The notes under the pieces were generated by a model. It worked only from the letters and a program-made list of their open reading frames with translations, had not been told where the DNA came from and made no database searches. From an uncultured Lentisphaerota bacterium (GTDB lineage Bacteria > Verrucomicrobiota > Kiritimatiellia > CAIQIC01): 64,000 nt of DNA. The stretch lies in contig CAIWHP010000199.1 in assembly GCA_903912445.1 (NCBI GenBank), positions 1 through 64,000 of the forward strand. The letters run 5' to 3'. The translations under genes were made by a program, and so were the position numbers. Of the stretch, positions 26,195 to 35,446 are shown piece by piece. Each line of letters opens with the position of its first letter. Positions within the stretch are counted from its first letter, which is position 1.

Positions 26195-28513
26195 TCACTT
26201 GATTACGCGGGCTTCGACGCCGGCGATCTCGCGGTTGGCGAACTCGTCGGTCAGGAACCACTCTTGATAGAGGCGTTCGATCTGCCGCAACCACCCCTCG
26301 ACCGAGGACCTGGTCAACGTGGGCTTCACATCCTTCGGCCGTTGATCGTCACGGATCGGCGGGCGGATGCGATCGGCGGGTGGCTGGTAGGCGGGATCGA
26401 AGACCAGGACCGGCAGGGTTTCTGCAGGCAACAGTTGGCGCCAGAGGAAGGCCTGCATTTTATCTTCGGACGGCATGGCTTCGCGGACAATTTCCCGGTC
26501 CCCAATTTTCACCGTGCCTACGACGGTGAGGTTGACCGGCTTTTCCATCTCGGTGAGGCTGGTTTTCAGGGACAGCCCCACGGACTCTTGCTTGGCCCCC
26601 AGCGTGGCCCCAGACGATTCGAATCCCGGCGGCAGATCTTTGAACTTCAGCGTGATCGGTCCGTCGAATCCGTCCTTCCGCATGGCGAAGACGGTCACTG
26701 ATGCGGAGCCCTTGCTGGGCATGACCAGCCGGGAAGGCATCAAACGCAACACGAAATCGGGTTGCGGCTGGCTGAGGCGCAGGCGGTAGCCGTACTCCTT
26801 GCCTCCCTGTCGTCTCGTATCGCCGAGGTGAATGCAATACTTCCCGTCGGCGGGCAGTTTCACCATGAGGTAGGCATCGGCGTGGTCGGTGTTCAACCCC
26901 GAGCCGGCGTCATAATGATCGTCGTTCAGCGCGATGATCTTGCCATCGGCGCCGGTGACTTTGAGGAAGGCATCCAGCGGGGAGCCGAGGCGGCGCGCGG
27001 TCACTTCCGCGACGATGGTCTCGCCGGCTTTCCCTGCCACCTCGAAGACATCCCAGTCACCGGGGCCATCCATGCGCCCGTTGACGATGACGGGCAGCGT
27101 TACTTTCAGCGCGTTGGTCGAGCTGTCGTTAGGTTCCTTGTCCAGGCACTCGGGCAGCGTGTCCAGCGCAAAGGGCACGTAGTTGGAAACGAGTTTTCCA
27201 TTGGTGGCAGCCAGCAGATGGTGCCCGGGCTTGGCGTCTTTGGGGGGCGGCGCCAGCGTGGCTTTTTCCAGGTTCCAGCCGTTCATCTCGATCTGGACCG
27301 GCTCGCCCACGCGGCCGCCCAACGGGAAGATGCTGGTCACGCAGGGCAGCTCGCCGATGGTAATCCGATACACAAAGCTCTCGCGGCCGCGAAAAAGCGC
27401 CTCGTTGATGCTCAACAGATACTCGCCGTCCTCGGGGACCTCGAAATAGATCAGCGGGTCGGGGTTGGAACGGAAATCGTCGTTGTAGGCCAGCTCCTTG
27501 CCGCTGGCGTCGCGCAGCTTCAGCACGGTCTGGCACCAGCCGGGAACGCCATCGGGGACGTAGGGGATCAAGTCCCTGGCTTTGGCGGAGATGACCAGAC
27601 GTTGCCCCTTGCCCGCCTGAAAACGATACCGGTTCTTCTCGCCCGCCGCGAGCTGGCCGTTCATCGTGCACGGCACGGTGACGCGCAGCTCCTCTTCTTC
27701 CCGCGGCCGCTTGCGCTGGGCCAGCGACTCCTTGCCGAGCAGCGGGAGCTGCATGGTCTTCATCGGTTTGCGGGCGACTTCAGGCACTTGGCCCACGATG
27801 AAGGACAGCGGATTGGAGACACCCCGTTTGGTGATAACCCTGATTTCCCGCCGTCCCGGTTTCGCGTCGGGCGCCACCGTGATCTCGGCAAAGACAAACT
27901 CGGTCTGGGAACGGACGGCCGGGTTGCGCTCATCTTCCGCGAATACCCTTTGGATACGGTCCATCAGCTTCTGCTTGGCCGCTTCCTTCTCGGACTTGGG
28001 CGGCCCGCCCTTCGCGTCCTTTTCGCCCGGTTTCGGGTCTTTGGGCTTCTCCAGCTTCGTATTGCACTTGATGCAGACCGTGGCGTCGGGCGCGTTGGCC
28101 GTAGCGCATACCGGGCACATCAGGGAAGGGGCCGCGTTGGCTCCCGTATCCGGGCCGATGGGCGCTGGAAACTCAAACGCGGCCATCTTGGCGGCCATCG
28201 CGTCATCCACCGTCGCGTCCTTCTTCCGCAACTCGTTGAGCTGCTGGTTGACCAGCCCCATCTCTTGGTTGTCCAAAATCCGGTAGTAATCGACGAGCCG
28301 GGCGGAGACGCCTTCCCCGCTCACCACCACATCCGAAGCATAGGCCAGCCCCTGTCCACCCAGCCTGATGGGGAAGGTGGTGTCCTGCTGCCCGCCGGCG
28401 GGATAGACGAACCCGATATACTGGTTCTGCGCCCAAATCGAGGGCGCAGTGGCCACAAGAATGATCAACCCCAAGATCGGAAGCCTGTTGAGTCTGCTCA
28501 TGAATGTTTCCAT
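26195..28513 (-). CDS. Large secreted PPC/IPT-like protein with an inserted zinc ribbon and SHOCT-like tail
   Basis: 772 residues (ATG 28513; ATG 28501 also possible). It has a signal peptide ending 'APSIWAQ', and the same order of modules as the proteins at 13030 and 15590: 'YIGFVYPAGGQQDTTFPIRL', 'LAYNDDFRSNPDPLIYFEV', 'VTSIFPLGGRVGEPVQIEMN', 'VNGRMDGPGDWDVFEVAG', 'GSGLNTDHADAYLMVKLPAD'. Where the others have a Met/Ala-rich insert, this one has a treble-clef-like zinc ribbon, 'CPVCATANAPDATVCIKCN' (about residues 132-150), then a Lys/Pro/Gly-rich stretch. The tail 'LRQIERLYQEWFLTDEFANR' is a divergent SHOCT-like helix. A scaffold or adhesion role is inferred. Confidence 0.85.
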   Translation of the reverse strand: METFMSRLNRLPILGLIILVATAPSIWAQNQYIGFVYPAGGQQDTTFPIRLGGQGLAYASDVVVSGEGVSARLVDYYRILDNQEMGLVNQQLNELRKKDATVDDAMAAKMAAFEFPAPIGPDTGANAAPSLMCPVCATANAPDATVCIKCNTKLEKPKDPKPGEKDAKGGPPKSEKEAAKQKLMDRIQRVFAEDERNPAVRSQTEFVFAEITVAPDAKPGRREIRVITKRGVSNPLSFIVGQVPEVARKPMKTMQLPLLGKESLAQRKRPREEEELRVTVPCTMNGQLAAGEKNRYRFQAGKGQRLVISAKARDLIPYVPDGVPGWCQTVLKLRDASGKELAYNDDFRSNPDPLIYFEVPEDGEYLLSINEALFRGRESFVYRITIGELPCVTSIFPLGGRVGEPVQIEMNGWNLEKATLAPPPKDAKPGHHLLAATNGKLVSNYVPFALDTLPECLDKEPNDSSTNALKVTLPVIVNGRMDGPGDWDVFEVAGKAGETIVAEVTARRLGSPLDAFLKVTGADGKIIALNDDHYDAGSGLNTDHADAYLMVKLPADGKYCIHLGDTRRQGGKEYGYRLRLSQPQPDFVLRLMPSRLVMPSKGSASVTVFAMRKDGFDGPITLKFKDLPPGFESSGATLGAKQESVGLSLKTSLTEMEKPVNLTVVGTVKIGDREIVREAMPSEDKMQAFLWRQLLPAETLPVLVFDPAYQPPADRIRPPIRDDQRPKDVKPTLTRSSVEGWLRQIERLYQEWFLTDEFANREIAGVEARVIK

Positions 28514-28521
28514 TTTCCGGA

Positions 28522-29940
28522 CTACATGATCTCCTCAAGCAGCCCGGCGGATTTCATGCCTTCGTTTTCGGTGTCCAATACGTAGGCGTCCAATCCCCAG
28601 GGATGAGGCAGCTTGGCCGTGGCATCGATGCCGGCCAATAGATAGAAGCTGCCCAGCAGGTCTGCGGGATAGACGGGCCGCTCCTTGACTTTTTCGCCTT
28701 TCTCATCGGAAGAGCCGACCACGCGGCCGCCCTTGAAGCCGCCGCCGGCCACGAGCACGGTGAAGACGTCCCCATAGTGATGGCGGCCGCCGTTCCACGG
28801 CGGCTCCCATGAGATCTTCACCGTGCGGCCGAATTCACCGGAACACCAGACCAACGTGGTATCCAGCAAGCCGCGCTCCTTCAGGTCCGCGAGCAGCGTC
28901 GCCAGCCCCTGGTCCAGCATCGGGCACTGGTTCCGCATGGTGGCGAAGTGGTTCGAGTGCGTGTCCCAGCCACCGGGGAAGCTGATGGTGATATAGGGCA
29001 CACCCGCCTCGACCATCCGCCGCGCCGCGAGGCATTCCTGCCCGAACGTGTGGCGGCCGTAGCGGTCCCTGAGTTCCGTCGGTTCGTTCTCGAGATTGAA
29101 GACTTCCTTCCCGCTGCCCAGGATCAAACCGTAAGCTTTCTGTTTGGCATCCTCGATGGCCGCCATCTCCGGGGCGGACGCCAGGCCGTAGCCGAGGACA
29201 TTGTTCTTGTCGAGCAATTCACGGCGGGCCTTCTGCCGCCCGTCGTCGATGCCCCGGTTGACGATGCCCTGCACCTCGAAGCGGCCCGCGTTGGGGTCGC
29301 CGCCCGTGGCGAAAGGCTTGTAGGCGGGGCCGAGGAAGCCCTCCTCGGAAAATCGACCGGCGGCCTCCAGCATCACGACATAGGGCGGAATCAGCCCTTT
29401 GTATTGCTCTCTCTTGAAGTAGGTGAAGATGGCGCCCACGCTGGGGTAGGCGAGGCGTCCGCCCGGCAGGTGACCGGTTTGCATCAGGTAGGCGGCCGTC
29501 TCGTGGCCGTTGTTCCCGTGGGTCATGCTGCGGATCAGGGAGTACTTGTCGGCCTGCTTGGCCAGCTTGGGAAACAGCGCGCCGAGCTGGATGCCGTCCA
29601 CGTTGGTGGGGATGACCTTGTCAAACTCGGCCATGTAGTCGTAGCCCGAACCGGGTTTCGGATCCCAGGTATCGTTGTGCGACATGCCGCCCCACAGGAA
29701 GATCTGGATGACCGATTTGGTCTGGACCTTCTTGTCCTTGGCCTTGGCTTTGGCCGCCGTGTCGCGGGTCGCCTTCTCTGCGGCGGCTTTCTGCTGGGGC
29801 GTCTGCTCTGCCGGGGCCGCGAAGACGCGGGAGCCCAGCCCGCCGGCCGTGAGCATGCCCGCCACGCCCAAAGCGCCGCGGCGCATGGCATCGCGCCGGG
29901 TTACCCGCTCTTGGTTGTCTCGCTTGTGGTTTGCGCTCAT
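28522..29940 (-). CDS. DUF1501 domain protein, Tat-exported (second copy)
   Basis: 472 residues. Twin-arginine signal 'TRRDAMRRGALGVAGMLTAG', then an Ala/Lys/Gln-rich linker of about 35 residues not present in the 11662 copy. The DUF1501 hallmarks are intact: 'SVIQIFLWGGMSHNDTWDPK', 'YSLIRSMTHGNNGHETAAYL', 'SFPGGWDTHSNHFATMRNQC', 'LVWCSGEFGRTVKISWEPPW'. The two copies are so alike that a duplication of the pair with DUF1549/1553 is likely. Its stop is 8 bp before the PPC start, indicating one transcript. The linker composition resembles the coiled-coil repeats of the upstream protein. Confidence 0.93.
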   Translation of the reverse strand: MSANHKRDNQERVTRRDAMRRGALGVAGMLTAGGLGSRVFAAPAEQTPQQKAAAEKATRDTAAKAKAKDKKVQTKSVIQIFLWGGMSHNDTWDPKPGSGYDYMAEFDKVIPTNVDGIQLGALFPKLAKQADKYSLIRSMTHGNNGHETAAYLMQTGHLPGGRLAYPSVGAIFTYFKREQYKGLIPPYVVMLEAAGRFSEEGFLGPAYKPFATGGDPNAGRFEVQGIVNRGIDDGRQKARRELLDKNNVLGYGLASAPEMAAIEDAKQKAYGLILGSGKEVFNLENEPTELRDRYGRHTFGQECLAARRMVEAGVPYITISFPGGWDTHSNHFATMRNQCPMLDQGLATLLADLKERGLLDTTLVWCSGEFGRTVKISWEPPWNGGRHHYGDVFTVLVAGGGFKGGRVVGSSDEKGEKVKERPVYPADLLGSFYLLAGIDATAKLPHPWGLDAYVLDTENEGMKSAGLLEEIM

Positions 29941-30026
29941 GACGTCCTTCCTGCTTTCACTTCCACTTCGATTGTCGTGTCAGCATACCAAACATTTCGC
30001 GTTATGTTGCACCGCGCCTGCAGCCC

Positions 30027-33000
30027 TCAATGCCGCAGCAGAAACTCGGGGCTGTTGATCAACGCCCAGGCCAGATCAAGCCAGGCGTTGTTGCCTTGTG
30101 TCGCCCCGCTCTTGGCATATTCCTCGGCAACCTTCACGTCGGCCTCTGTCGGAAACCGCGAGAGGATCGTCAGGTAAAGCCGCTCGGCGATTTCATGCGG
30201 TTTGCCGCCTTGGGATAGAATGGCTGCGAGCTTCGGGCCGCTCTGCAGCTTGCCCTGGAGCGTGGCCGAATTCAGCATGTGCAGCCACTGGGTCGAGGCC
30301 AGTTCGCTGACGCGCTCGGCTTCCATCCCCGTGGCGCGTGCGGAACGCCCGAACAGCGTCAGGAAGGGGCTGGTGATGCTGCCATCGGCCAGTTCCACCG
30401 CTGACATTTCTTTCGGAATATATGTGAACGGCTCAGGAACAGCGCTGGTGTAAAGATCTGCGCCGCCGGTGATGTTGTTCAGCGCATCAATCAACAGTTC
30501 GGCTTCCACCCGCCGCAACGGGTAGCTGGCGAAGTGGGCTTTCGCTTCCGGAGCTTGGGACTTCGGGATCGAAGAGAACTGGTAGGCGGTCGAGGTCAAG
30601 ATCAGCCGCTTCAGCTGCTTCAGGTTGTAGCCGCTGGAGACCAGTTCCTTTTCCAGGAAAGCCAGGAGCTCCGGGTCGCTGGGCGGGTTGTCATCCCGGA
30701 TGTTATCCGTCTCGTGGATGATGCCGCGGCCCATCACCCACGCCCAGGTGCGGTTGACGATGGCTTTGGTGAACCAAGGGTTCTCCGGCCGGATCAGCCA
30801 AGCGGTGAACACCTCCCGCGGATCGCGGTCCGGCGGAATATTGGTCTTGCTGCCGTCGGGAAAGACGGCCGCCAGCGGCCCGGGTGCGGTCAGCGCGTTG
30901 GTCAACGCCTGCGGAATCTGGCCGGTGACGGTCACGGCCTTGGCCACGGAATCTACGCCCGGCGCGATGCTGCCGGGCACGGCGGCCGAGTTGAGCGGAT
31001 CCCAAAAGACGACCTCTTCTTTCCACTCGCTGGTGGGCTTGTAGCCGACCTGCGAGAAAAACACCGCCATGCCGGTGCGCCGGTCTGCCGGCCAGAAGTG
31101 GACCCGCGTGCCCATCAACGCCAGGCCCACGGCCCCGGCGATGCCCTCGGGCGTCTTGTTCTGAATGGCACGGTAGAAGTTGACCGGGCCAACGCGAAAA
31201 TTGCTCCCGCTCGAGGTGAGCAGTTCCCGCACAAACTGGTCGTACGGCTTGTTCCGGGCGATCGCTTCCCAGATCCAGCGGTGATAGGCCTGCGCCGCGT
31301 TGGGCCAGACCTTGACCGGGAACTCCGCCTTGACCTTCAGGATGTCACTCCACTTCATCGCCCAGTAATCAACATGGGCCTCCTGTTCGAGGAGGCGGTC
31401 GATCAGGGCGACGCGCTTGTTCTTGTCCGGGCTTTGGATGAACGCTTTGGCCTCTTCCGCGGACGGCAGCGTGCCGGTCATGTCCAAATAGGCGCGCCGG
31501 ACAAACACCGCGTCGGTGCAGAGGAGCGGCTTGATGCCCAGCGCCTGCAATTTCGCAAACACGATTTCATCAATCCGGTTCGCCGGCTTCGGCGGCTCAG
31601 CACTTTCCATCAGGCCGGTGATCTGACGGGCGGCGACCAGCCGGTAGAGTGCGGCTTTGGCCTGCTCGACCAAGCCACGCTTGTCGTCGGCAACCTTCAT
31701 GGCCTCCGTATAGGCCGCCCGGGTTTTTTCCGCATCCACCTTCAGGGGAACAGCCGCGACCTCCGCTTCGACAGCCGCTTTTTCGTCGGCCACGTTGGTC
31801 TGCTTGGCGGCGGCGATCCGTTTCTTGAGATTCTCCAGGCCTTCTTCGGTCGACTTCTTTCGTGTTTCGGCCCGCGCCAACTCCTGCGCGGCGGTGTTGG
31901 CCTTGATCGCCGCTTGATCCAACTTCTGCTGCAATGGGGTCAGCACGGCCTTGGCCTCATTGGCCGCTTTGCGCTTGGCGGCGGCATCGGCGGTGGACTG
32001 AGTGCGTGTCGTATCGAGCTTGATGACTTCCTTGGCCGCTTCCTGGGCCGCTTGGTTCGCGGTCGTGGCGGCGGCTATCCGGTTCTTGATATCCGCTAGG
32101 GCTGCGTCGGCGACCTTCTTTTGCGTCTCCGCTTCCGCCAATTTTTGCGCGGCGGCGGTCGCTTGGGCCTGCGGCGCTTTCTCGCCCTGTTGCGCTTGGG
32201 CGAGGGCGGCTTTGGCCGCGTCGGCCGCTTTGCGCTTGGCGGCGCTTTCATCGGCGACCTGTTGCTTCTCCGCGGCCGGCTTGGCGGCATCCGCCGCCAC
32301 TTGCTTGGCCTTGGCCTCGGCGGCTTGGGCGGCTTGCTCAGCGGCCTGTGACGCCGCATCGGCCGTGGCCGACAGCTTCTTCACATGCGCCAAGGCTTCA
32401 TCAGCCGCTTTCTTTTGTGCTTGTGCTTCGGTCAGCTTTTGCGCGGCGGCCGTCACCTGGGCCTGAGCTGGCGGCTCGCCCGGCTGTGCTTGAGCCAGCG
32501 CGGCCGCGGCATCCGCCGCCGCTTTGCGCTTGGCAGCGGCTTGTGCTGCCGCCTGCTTCTTTTCCTCGGCCGCTTTCTCCGCGGCTTGGGCGGTTTGCTC
32601 GGTTGTCTGAACAGCCGCTTCGGCAGAGGCCAATTGCTTCTTGATGCCCGCCAAGGCAGCGTCGAGCAGTGTCTTCTGCGCCAGCGGTCGGGACAGTTTC
32701 TCCGCCGCGGCGTCGGCCAGCTTCTGCGGGTTTTCCTGGGCTGACTGAGCCTGTGTCAAGGCCGCCTTGGCCTCGTCGGCTGTCTTGCGCTTGGCGGCTG
32801 CGTCGGCGGTGGCCTGCTGCTTCTGTTCCACGGTCCTGCCGGCACGCTCGGCCATCACCTTGGCGCTGGCCTCGGCGGCTTGCGCGGCCTGCTCGGTAGT
32901 TTGTTGAGCGCTTTGGGCCGCAGCTAACTGAGCCTTGGTTTTGGCGAGGGCCTCGTCGGCATTCTTCTTCTGGGCTGTGGCCTCCGTCAGCTTCTTGGCG

Positions 33001-35126
33001 GCGGTGTCGGCCTGCACTTGTGCTTGCTGTTGGCTTTGCTGTCCCTGGGTCAAGGCTGCCTTGGCATCGTCGGCCGACTTACGCTTGGCGGCAGCTTCCG
33101 CCGCGGCTTGTTGCTTTTGCTGCTCCGCTTTGCTGAACAGAGCCGCGATCTCTTTGCTCTTGAACTCCAATGCCTGCGCTTGCTTCTCGGTCGAGTCAGC
33201 CGCGCCCGTGGTCGCAGTGACCTGCTGCTTCGCGCCGGCCAAGCCGGCCTCGGCAGCCTTCTTCTCCGCCTCCGCGCCCGCGACCTTCTGGTTGGCTACA
33301 TCGGCGGCAGCCTGCGCCTGTTGCTGTTTCTGCTGAGCTTGGACCAAGGCGGACTTAGCCTCGTCGGCCGCTTTACGTTTTGCGGCATCCTCTCGAACAA
33401 CCTGTGCGAGGTCGGCGGCCGAAATGACTTTGGCACTGGCCGCAGTTGCAGCCGCTTGGGCGGCCTGAGCAGCCTGCTCGGCTGCCTGGGAAGCTGTCGT
33501 GGCGGCGGCCGCTTGGTTCTTGGCGCCGGCCAAGGCCTCGCCGGTGGCCTTCTTCTCTGTTTCCGCACCCGCGCCTTTTTTGGCGGTGGCATCGGCGGCG
33601 ACCTGGGCTTGTTGTTGTTTCTGCTGGGCTTGGGTCAGGGCGGCCTTGGCCTCGTCGGCCGCTTTGCGCTTGTCGGCGGCGGCAGCGGCCTGCTGCTTTT
33701 GCTCCTCGGCACTGGTGGTCGTCAGATCAGACATCGTCTCGATCGTGGAAGCCGACACTTGGGTGACATGCTCGGCCGCTTGGCAGGCGGTCGCCGCAGC
33801 GGCAGTTTGGTTCTTGGCGCCGGTCAGAGCAGCGTCGGCGCCCTTCTTCTCCGCTGCCGCATCCGCTCCCTTCTTGGCGGCGGCATCGGCGGCGGCCTGA
33901 GCCTGTTGCTGTTTCTGCTGAGCTTGGGCCAAGGCGGCCTTGGCCTCGTCGGACGCTTTGCGCTTCGCAACGGCCTCATTGGCGACCTGGGCCAGTTCGG
34001 TTATCGATACGGCCCGCGCATTGGCCGCAGCCGCCTGGGCCCCCTGCTCGGCTGCTTGATGCGCGGCTGTGGCAGCGGCGGCCTGCTGCTTGGCGTTGGC
34101 CAAGGCGGCATCGGACGCCTTCTTCTGCGCTTCCGCTTCTGCCAGCTTCGGCGCGGTGGCGGCGGCCAGAGCCTGCGCTTGCTTGTCGCTTTGCTCCGCT
34201 TGACTGAAAGCGGTCTTCGCCGCGTCAGCCGCTTTGCGCTTGGCGACAGCGTCGGCTGCGGCCTGCTGCTTCTCCGCCTCGGAAACCGGCTTGGCGTTGG
34301 CCGCGGACGCTTGGGCCGCTTGCTCGGCTGCATCGCGCGCGCTCGTGGCTGCGGCCAACTGCTGCTTGGCCTTGGCCAAGGCCTCATCGGTTGCCTTCTT
34401 TCGCGCTTCCGCTTCCGCCAACTTCGGCGCGGCGATGGCGGTTTGGCTCTGCACATTCTGCTCGCTCTGCTTCGCTCGGGACAGGGCAGCCTTGGACGAT
34501 TCAGCCGTTCTGCGTTTTGCGGCCGCGTCGGTCGCGGCCTTCTTGGCTTCGTCGTCGAGCTTGTTGGCCGCGTCGGTTGCGGCCTTCGCCGCAGCCTCGG
34601 CCTCCTTGGCCGCCTGCTCGGCCGCATCGAAAGCTTGCTGCGGCGGGAGCGCGGCAGCCTTGGCGTCGGCCAGCGCCTTGTCCAAGGGAGGCTTCGCGCT
34701 GGTCGCATCGGCCACGACCTTGATCACCACGGGCAGGTTGGCGACGGCCTGCTGTAACTCTTTTGCGCCCGGCTCGCCCGCCAGATTTTTCGCATCCGTG
34801 GCCTGCTGTCGCTTCGTGTTGGCCGTCTTGCTCGCGGTGGCGTAGGCCGTGTCGGCCTTTTGCATGGCAGCCTTCAAGGGGGCGATGGCAGCCTCGGCCT
34901 CCTTGGCCGTCCTGTCGGCCGTCTCGTGGGCGGCCTTCGCCTTGGCTTCCGCGCTGGGCTCGGCCTCAGCCGCCTTGGCCACCTTGGGGGGCTCCCCGGT
35001 TTGCGCCATGGCGGAAAGGGAAAGCGCAAGGGTGACCACCAAGGGCAAAACAAGGGACAGGAAATTGCTTTGGGCCTTGCGGGCCGAACCAATGTTTTCA
35101 ACGCCGTGTTTCATGCAAGAAGTCAC
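30027..35126 (-). CDS. Giant DUF1549/DUF1553 protein with ten alanine-rich coiled-coil repeats
   Basis: 1,699 residues (GTG 35126; ATG 35114 also fits). A signal peptide ('FLSLVLPLVVTLALSLSAMA') precedes about 1,130 residues of Ala/Lys/Gln/Glu-rich helix. From about residue 199 there are ten repeats of ~87-100 residues, each starting close to 'AAAKRKAADEAKAALTQAQ', then 'AAAKKLAEAEAQKKAADEAL' and 'AAEQAAQAAEA' type sequence. From about residue 1178 the protein becomes a normal DUF1549 ('DAVFVRRAYLDMTGTLPSA', 'SSGSNFRVGPVNFYRAIQN') and DUF1553 ('NRTWAWVMGRGIIHETDNI', 'GRSARATGMEAERVSE') pair. The helix resembles TolA-type periplasmic spacers. There is no haem motif. The other copy (9784) has only a ~30-residue Lys/Pro/Thr spacer at this place. 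Confidence 0.9.
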   Translation of the reverse strand: MTSCMKHGVENIGSARKAQSNFLSLVLPLVVTLALSLSAMAQTGEPPKVAKAAEAEPSAEAKAKAAHETADRTAKEAEAAIAPLKAAMQKADTAYATASKTANTKRQQATDAKNLAGEPGAKELQQAVANLPVVIKVVADATSAKPPLDKALADAKAAALPPQQAFDAAEQAAKEAEAAAKAATDAANKLDDEAKKAATDAAAKRRTAESSKAALSRAKQSEQNVQSQTAIAAPKLAEAEARKKATDEALAKAKQQLAAATSARDAAEQAAQASAANAKPVSEAEKQQAAADAVAKRKAADAAKTAFSQAEQSDKQAQALAAATAPKLAEAEAQKKASDAALANAKQQAAAATAAHQAAEQGAQAAAANARAVSITELAQVANEAVAKRKASDEAKAALAQAQQKQQQAQAAADAAAKKGADAAAEKKGADAALTGAKNQTAAAATACQAAEHVTQVSASTIETMSDLTTTSAEEQKQQAAAAADKRKAADEAKAALTQAQQKQQQAQVAADATAKKGAGAETEKKATGEALAGAKNQAAAATTASQAAEQAAQAAQAAATAASAKVISAADLAQVVREDAAKRKAADEAKSALVQAQQKQQQAQAAADVANQKVAGAEAEKKAAEAGLAGAKQQVTATTGAADSTEKQAQALEFKSKEIAALFSKAEQQKQQAAAEAAAKRKSADDAKAALTQGQQSQQQAQVQADTAAKKLTEATAQKKNADEALAKTKAQLAAAQSAQQTTEQAAQAAEASAKVMAERAGRTVEQKQQATADAAAKRKTADEAKAALTQAQSAQENPQKLADAAAEKLSRPLAQKTLLDAALAGIKKQLASAEAAVQTTEQTAQAAEKAAEEKKQAAAQAAAKRKAAADAAAALAQAQPGEPPAQAQVTAAAQKLTEAQAQKKAADEALAHVKKLSATADAASQAAEQAAQAAEAKAKQVAADAAKPAAEKQQVADESAAKRKAADAAKAALAQAQQGEKAPQAQATAAAQKLAEAETQKKVADAALADIKNRIAAATTANQAAQEAAKEVIKLDTTRTQSTADAAAKRKAANEAKAVLTPLQQKLDQAAIKANTAAQELARAETRKKSTEEGLENLKKRIAAAKQTNVADEKAAVEAEVAAVPLKVDAEKTRAAYTEAMKVADDKRGLVEQAKAALYRLVAARQITGLMESAEPPKPANRIDEIVFAKLQALGIKPLLCTDAVFVRRAYLDMTGTLPSAEEAKAFIQSPDKNKRVALIDRLLEQEAHVDYWAMKWSDILKVKAEFPVKVWPNAAQAYHRWIWEAIARNKPYDQFVRELLTSSGSNFRVGPVNFYRAIQNKTPEGIAGAVGLALMGTRVHFWPADRRTGMAVFFSQVGYKPTSEWKEEVVFWDPLNSAAVPGSIAPGVDSVAKAVTVTGQIPQALTNALTAPGPLAAVFPDGSKTNIPPDRDPREVFTAWLIRPENPWFTKAIVNRTWAWVMGRGIIHETDNIRDDNPPSDPELLAFLEKELVSSGYNLKQLKRLILTSTAYQFSSIPKSQAPEAKAHFASYPLRRVEAELLIDALNNITGGADLYTSAVPEPFTYIPKEMSAVELADGSITSPFLTLFGRSARATGMEAERVSELASTQWLHMLNSATLQGKLQSGPKLAAILSQGGKPHEIAERLYLTILSRFPTEADVKVAEEYAKSGATQGNNAWLDLAWALINSPEFLLRH
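31960..34530 (-). repeat. Ten-copy coding repeat (about 260-300 bp units)
   Basis: Within the giant gene, units of about 87-100 codons recur ten times, each recognisable by the Lys-Arg-Lys box ('AKRKAADEAKAAL'; 'AKRRTAESSKAAL' in the first copy). Units 3-6 are the most alike ('AQAQQKQQQAQAAAD'). The copies differ by many substitutions and small length changes, so this is an old expansion rather than a recent exact array. Confidence 0.85.
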
Positions 35127-35446
35127 GCTCCAGCAACCAAATCAATTTCGACGACCTGACGCCACGCAACGTCACGGGCGCGCCGGCCACCGGCACGAGC
35201 GAATGAGTATAGATGGGACGGGTATTCTGACCAGCTTTTAGTTCATGCCGTGCGGCACACGTGCCCGCCAGCCAACCCACGCCGTTTCGGTGTCGTTTCT
35301 ATTTAACGCAACGGGCCCGCCGCGCCTGCCGCCATCGACGCCGGCAAGGCGTGGAAGCTCGCCGACCCACGGGTAAGTGGCAGGGTAGGCGAGGAGATGC
35401 GTGCGATAAAGCAAACCCGCAGGATAAGCCTGTCAAAACCAGGCTA
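35127..35446. other. Gene-free gap upstream of the giant gene
   Basis: These 320 bp separate the start of the DUF1549/1553 giant gene from the end of the Fic gene on the same strand. I see no dyad repeat, hairpin with T tract or credible gene. It must carry the promoter of the minus-strand operon unless transcription enters from the Fic gene. Confidence 0.5.
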
